The notes below the pieces were generated by a model that ran no database searches, had not been told where the DNA came from, and saw only the letters and a list, made by a program, of their open reading frames with translations. From assembly GCF_021107415.1 (NCBI RefSeq), contig NZ_JAIOSW010000437.1, positions 1 through 6,831 on the forward strand: a DNA stretch of 6,831 nucleotides, in the 5' to 3' direction. Position 1 is the stretch's first letter. Each line of letters opens with the position of its first letter. Position numbers and translations under genes: made by a program. The DNA is from Desulfobacula sp. GTDB taxonomy: Bacteria; Desulfobacterota; Desulfobacteria; Desulfobacterales; Desulfobacteraceae. Below, in pieces: positions 4,602 to 6,831 of the stretch.

Positions 4602-6831
4602 ATGATGATGAGAGACGAGAACACAGAAATATTGGAAATTCTTCTGATCGAAGATAACGAAGATGATGCCGAACTGATCGAGAAATCGCTTGACCCTGAA
4701 AGATATCATATAACCAATGTCTGGAATGGAAAAAAAGCGCTTGATTTTCTGATTAAGCAGGAAAATCATATTGATGTTGTTCTTTTAGATAAAAGCCTGC
4801 CGTATAAAAACGGTCTTGAAATTCTGAAAGAGACAAGAGAAAAGGGAAAGGAATATGCCTTTATATTTCTAACCATTGATAACACCATTGAAACAGCCAT
4901 CGAAGCAATGAAGCTGGGAGCTTTGGACTTCCTGCCAAAAAAATCGGGCTTTAAAGGTCTGCCTGAAATGATTGAGAAAGTTTTTGAAATACACCAAAGC
5001 AAGTTGGAGCGGGGAAAAAAAGAAGAAAAAGCAAAAGACCACATTAAAAACCTTGAGTTACTGTCAAAGACAGCCATGCAGTTTGTTGAATTCCCTCAAG
5101 ATAAAGACATTTATACTTTTACTGGAGAACAACTTCAAGAGTTCACGGGCAAAGATTCTTATATTATTATTAATTCTATCAATAATGAAACCAATATACT
5201 GACTACCCGCTCGATTATCGGAATGGGAAAATTGTCTGAAAAAGTTGCAAGTCTTTTAGGAAAGCATCCTGTTGGTATGACTTATGATGCAAAAAATGAA
5301 GCTCTTGATTATCTTTCCGATGGCAAATTGCATTTATACAAAGAAGGACTGTATGGAATATCATTAAAGATTATTCCAAAAATGGTTTTCAATTCCATAG
5401 AAAAATTATTGAATATTAAAACTATATTCACAATCGGCTTTTCAAAAAATAATGAGCTATCCGGAACTGTTGTGATAGCTTTGAAAGAATATACAGGAGA
5501 ACTTCAGAATAAACGGATAATAGAAATATTTATAAAACAGGCTTCCATAGCAATTCAAAAAAGACAGACAGAAAAAGCTTTAATAGAAAGCAATAAAATT
5601 TTTAAACAGGTTGTATCTAATATTGCAATAGTCGTTTGGAAAGCAGATATTGCAAAGGACGGAACTTTTGAAAACACCTATAGTTCTCCTTTTGTTGATG
5701 AATTGCTGGCGTTACCTGTAGGAACAATTCAAAACGACTGGGATAAGTATTTCAGTTATATAAAACCCGAATACCTGGGGCAAGTAAATAATGCTTTCAG
5801 AGAAGCAATTATATCGCCGGGGTCTTTAATCGACTGTGAATATGAAATGTTAAAAGGCAATGGACAAACAGCATGGGTTTATTCAAAGGGCAGGTGTTTT
5901 GAAAAAAACGGAAAATTGCACATCTTTGGTTCTACTACAGACATCACCAGGCAAAAGCAAGCTGAGACTGCGCTGCGAAAGAGTGAAAAGAACCTTACAC
6001 AAGCTGTCCATGGGATTTCGATTCCAACAGTCATCATTGATAATAACCACACCATCACACATTGGAATAATGCCTGCGAGAGTTTGACCGGTTTTCTTGA
6101 GGCTGAAATGGTTGGCACAAAAAAACACTGGCTTGCTTTCTATGATGAAGAAAGACCGATTTTAGCGGATTTCATAGTGGATGAAGCGACAGAGGAAGAG
6201 ATAGAGGAATACTATGGAGAAAAATATTATAAATCTATTCTGATTCAAGGAGCATACGAAGGTGAAAATTTTTTTCCTGCTTTGGGAGAAAAAGGCCGGT
6301 GGCTTTTCTACACTTCAGCTCCGTTGAGGGACCAGGATAAGAATGTTATCGGCGCGATAGAAACTTTTCAGGATCTAACCGAGCGCAAGAATGCAGAAAC
6401 ACAATTCCGACAGGCCCAGAAGATGGAATCTGTTGGGCGCCTGGCAGGTGGGGTGGCACATGATTTCAATAATGCACTCAGTGTGATCATTGGTTTTGCT
6501 GAAATGGCTCTTGATGACGCAGACCCAGAGGGACAGCTGCATGAAGATCTCGGTGAAATTCTCACGGCTGCTAAACGTGCCGCAGATATTACCCGGCAAT
6601 TGCTGGCCTTTGCCCGCAAGCAGACCATCGCCCCCAGGGTGCTTGACCTGAATGATAACGTGGAAAGTATGCTTAAAATGCTTCGACGTCTTATTGGTGA
6701 GGATATTGATCTTGCCTGGCTGCCGGGGTCGAGCCTGTGGACCGTCAAGATGGATCCCTCCCAGATTGATCAGATTCTGGCCAACCTGTGTGTCAATGCC
6801 CGGGACGCCATCGAAGGCGTGGGCAAGATTA
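4602..6831 (+). CDS. REC-GAF-PAS-PAS hybrid histidine kinase, 3' partial
   Basis: A single open frame runs to the window edge (743 codons seen, no stop). Residues about 11-130 are a receiver: LLIEDNEDDAELI with Glu17/Asp18, acceptor Asp63 in LLDKSLPYKNG, Thr91 and Lys113. After a charged coiled coil, about 150-325 form a GAF-like sensor (SKTAMQFVEF through GKHPVGMTYDA to FIKQASIAIQKRQ) of a type I know from Desulfobacterales and methanogen kinases. PAS 1 is about 329-457, ending FGSTTDITRQ. PAS 2 is about 465-600, with ITHWNNACESLTG and the closing FQDLTERK. HisKA has His620 in GGVAHDFNN. The HATPase begins with ANLCVNARDA (Asn732); G1 and G2 fall beyond the window, as would any C-terminal receiver. 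No membrane segment is seen, so it is probably a soluble sensor. The N-terminal receiver implies input from another kinase. GC rises steeply towards the kinase core. Ligands of the GAF and PAS domains cannot be told from sequence. Confidence 0.93.
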   Translation, partial: MMMRDENTEILEILLIEDNEDDAELIEKSLDPERYHITNVWNGKKALDFLIKQENHIDVVLLDKSLPYKNGLEILKETREKGKEYAFIFLTIDNTIETAIEAMKLGALDFLPKKSGFKGLPEMIEKVFEIHQSKLERGKKEEKAKDHIKNLELLSKTAMQFVEFPQDKDIYTFTGEQLQEFTGKDSYIIINSINNETNILTTRSIIGMGKLSEKVASLLGKHPVGMTYDAKNEALDYLSDGKLHLYKEGLYGISLKIIPKMVFNSIEKLLNIKTIFTIGFSKNNELSGTVVIALKEYTGELQNKRIIEIFIKQASIAIQKRQTEKALIESNKIFKQVVSNIAIVVWKADIAKDGTFENTYSSPFVDELLALPVGTIQNDWDKYFSYIKPEYLGQVNNAFREAIISPGSLIDCEYEMLKGNGQTAWVYSKGRCFEKNGKLHIFGSTTDITRQKQAETALRKSEKNLTQAVHGISIPTVIIDNNHTITHWNNACESLTGFLEAEMVGTKKHWLAFYDEERPILADFIVDEATEEEIEEYYGEKYYKSILIQGAYEGENFFPALGEKGRWLFYTSAPLRDQDKNVIGAIETFQDLTERKNAETQFRQAQKMESVGRLAGGVAHDFNNALSVIIGFAEMALDDADPEGQLHEDLGEILTAAKRAADITRQLLAFARKQTIAPRVLDLNDNVESMLKMLRRLIGEDIDLAWLPGSSLWTVKMDPSQIDQILANLCVNARDAIEGVGKI

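Noticed and set aside
4766..5202. Open frames on both strands inside the last gene's receiver and GAF region
   Set aside because: They are out-of-frame shadows of a continuous, motif-rich coding frame.
5860..6748. Further short frames, both strands, over PAS 1, PAS 2 and the HisKA region
   Set aside because: The plus-strand frame from 4602 explains the whole stretch with recognisable domains; the others show low-complexity Ser/Arg or no family features.
1..6831. Terminators, CRISPR-like repeats, tRNA genes or mobile-element ends
   Set aside because: None was seen on reading either strand; intergenic space is almost absent except for the decayed region at 4133-4601.

Overview
The window is a fully plus-strand, tightly packed signal-transduction cluster. 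It is AT-rich, and the genes are separated by 0-5 bases. The protein style suggests an anaerobic sulfate-reducing deltaproteobacterium of the Desulfobacterales type: long cytoplasmic multi-sensor kinases, the GLGTTISKQ form of the G2 box, an HDOD gene beside a hybrid kinase, and a receiver-GAF-PAS-PAS-kinase architecture. This placement is inferred from protein style only, because the window holds no rRNA or other phylogenetic marker.

Layout. (1) Bases 1-716 hold the C-terminal part of an HDOD-domain protein whose start lies upstream of the window. (2) Bases 721-3087 encode a 788-residue soluble hybrid histidine kinase: an unrecognised N-terminal region, a coiled coil, HisKA, HATPase, receiver and Hpt. 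(3) Bases 3089-4132 encode a RpfG-type response regulator, a receiver fused to an HD-GYP cyclic-di-GMP phosphodiesterase, starting one base after the kinase stop behind a strong Shine-Dalgarno. (4) Bases 4125-4594 are not an intact gene. They hold a headless and tailless histidine-kinase remnant, followed in another frame by the last 35 residues of an Rcp1-type single-domain receiver. This looks like a kinase/receiver gene pair collapsed by deletion. (5) From 4602 to the window edge runs one uninterrupted frame of 743 visible codons encoding receiver, GAF-like, PAS, PAS, HisKA and the start of a HATPase domain. It has no stop inside the window.

How the parts may work together. Genes 2 and 3 carry all residues for a His209 -> Asp501 -> His649 -> Asp55 phosphorelay ending in cyclic-di-GMP hydrolysis. 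The HDOD protein immediately upstream is probably co-transcribed, but its role is unknown. The fifth gene begins with its own receiver, so it may take input from another kinase; the collapsed kinase/receiver pair directly before it could once have been related to it. I see no promoter, terminator, RNA gene, mobile element, CRISPR array or extended repeat. The most notable points are the collapsed two-component pair and a strong base-composition gradient inside the last gene.
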